Shown here piece by piece: positions 63,771-64,000 of a DNA stretch of 64,000 nucleotides (positions within the stretch are counted from its first letter, which is position 1; each line of letters starts with the position of its first letter). The position numbers and the translations under genes are program-made. Origin of the DNA: Vibrio gallaecicus (GTDB lineage: Bacteria > Pseudomonadota > Gammaproteobacteria > Enterobacterales > Vibrionaceae); NCBI RefSeq assembly GCF_024347495.1, contig NZ_AP025490.1:3100001-3164000 (forward strand), written 5' to 3'. The notes beneath the pieces were generated by a model, which saw only the letters and a list, made by a program, of their open reading frames with translations, searched no databases and was not told where the DNA came from.

Positions 63771-64000
63771 ATGACTACTTCTGCATTAAAAGATACCGTT
63801 AAAATTGTCGCGTCAGATCTCGATGGCACACTACTCGCTCCAAACCACCAGCTCAGCGACTTTACTAAGCAAACCCTCACTGAATTGCACCAGCAAGGTT
63901 ATACCTTCATTTTTGCTACTGGTCGTCACCATGTAGATGTTGCAGGCATTCGCGAGCAAACCGGCATTCCTGCCTACATGATCACATCCAACGGTGCACG
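63771..64000 (+). CDS. yigL: HAD-superfamily Cof-type phosphatase YigL, N-terminal part
   Basis: The first 76 codons of a HAD phosphatase, open to the window edge. The nucleophile motif ASDLDGTLL (about 14-22) is followed by FTKQTLTELHQQGYTFIFATGR and NGAR, the Cof/type IIB pattern. E. coli YigL, a sugar phosphate and pyridoxal phosphate phosphatase, is next to pldB. GAGGG lies six bases before the ATG. Confidence 0.92.
   Translation, partial: MTTSALKDTVKIVASDLDGTLLAPNHQLSDFTKQTLTELHQQGYTFIFATGRHHVDVAGIREQTGIPAYMITSNGA

Overview
The window is gamma-proteobacterial chromosome, almost certainly Vibrio. The 16S and 23S rRNA read as Vibrionaceae, the internal transcribed spacer (ITS) tRNA cassettes (Glu-Lys-Val, Ile-Ala, Ala, none) are of the Vibrio kind, and the proteins are close to E. 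coli homologues in E. coli-like blocks. Species is not assigned. No transposase, integrase, prophage or CRISPR array was found.

Layout. 1-756 (minus): 5' end of tuf preceded by tRNA-Thr, Gly, Tyr and Thr, the E. coli thrU-tyrU-glyT-thrT-tufB operon. 964-5835: coaA, birA/murB, a GNAT acetyltransferase and pssA. 6205-28878 (minus): four complete rRNA operons in tandem, each 16S (1555 nt), ITS, 23S (2894 nt), 5S (120 nt). The ITS regions differ (Glu-Lys-Val; Ile-Ala(TGC); Ala(GGC); no tRNA), and the promoter-distal operon ends in tRNA-Asp and the only clear intrinsic terminator. The array sits between murB and murI, where E. coli has the single rrnB. 29081-37288: membrane-anchored RRM protein, murI, a DUF71 ATPase, btuB under a cobalamin riboswitch, trmA, yijD-fabR, sthA.

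37383-44887: dinF, a methyltransferase with Fur-like upstream sites, lexA with two SOS boxes, plsB, ubiCA. 45037-52986: FliL-like protein, glpEG, a DnaA-box cluster, rpoH, ftsYEX, rsmD-yhhL, yhgN. 53126-57178: YecH-like protein, YhhN-family protein, an AT-rich gap, an unlisted 26-residue membrane peptide gene, a possible HEPN-like membrane protein, a YhhM-like protein and an acyltransferase. 57305-60591: arsenic operon arsR-GAPDH-phosphatase-arsJ. 60689-end: EAL-HDOD protein, rhtB, pldB and the start of yigL.

Functionally this is mostly core growth machinery: translation (rrn array, tRNAs, EF-Tu, trmA, rsmD), envelope and lipid synthesis (murB, murI, pssA, plsB, fabR), cofactors (coaA, birA, ubiCA, B12 uptake) and stress control (lexA, rpoH). 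The less ordinary parts are the tandem rrn array and its promoter layout, the phosphatase in the arsJ operon, the probably iron-regulated methyltransferase between lexA and dinF, the RRM membrane protein, the DnaA boxes beside rpoH, and the 26-residue peptide. All identifications come from reading the sequence and recalled family knowledge; no database search was run.
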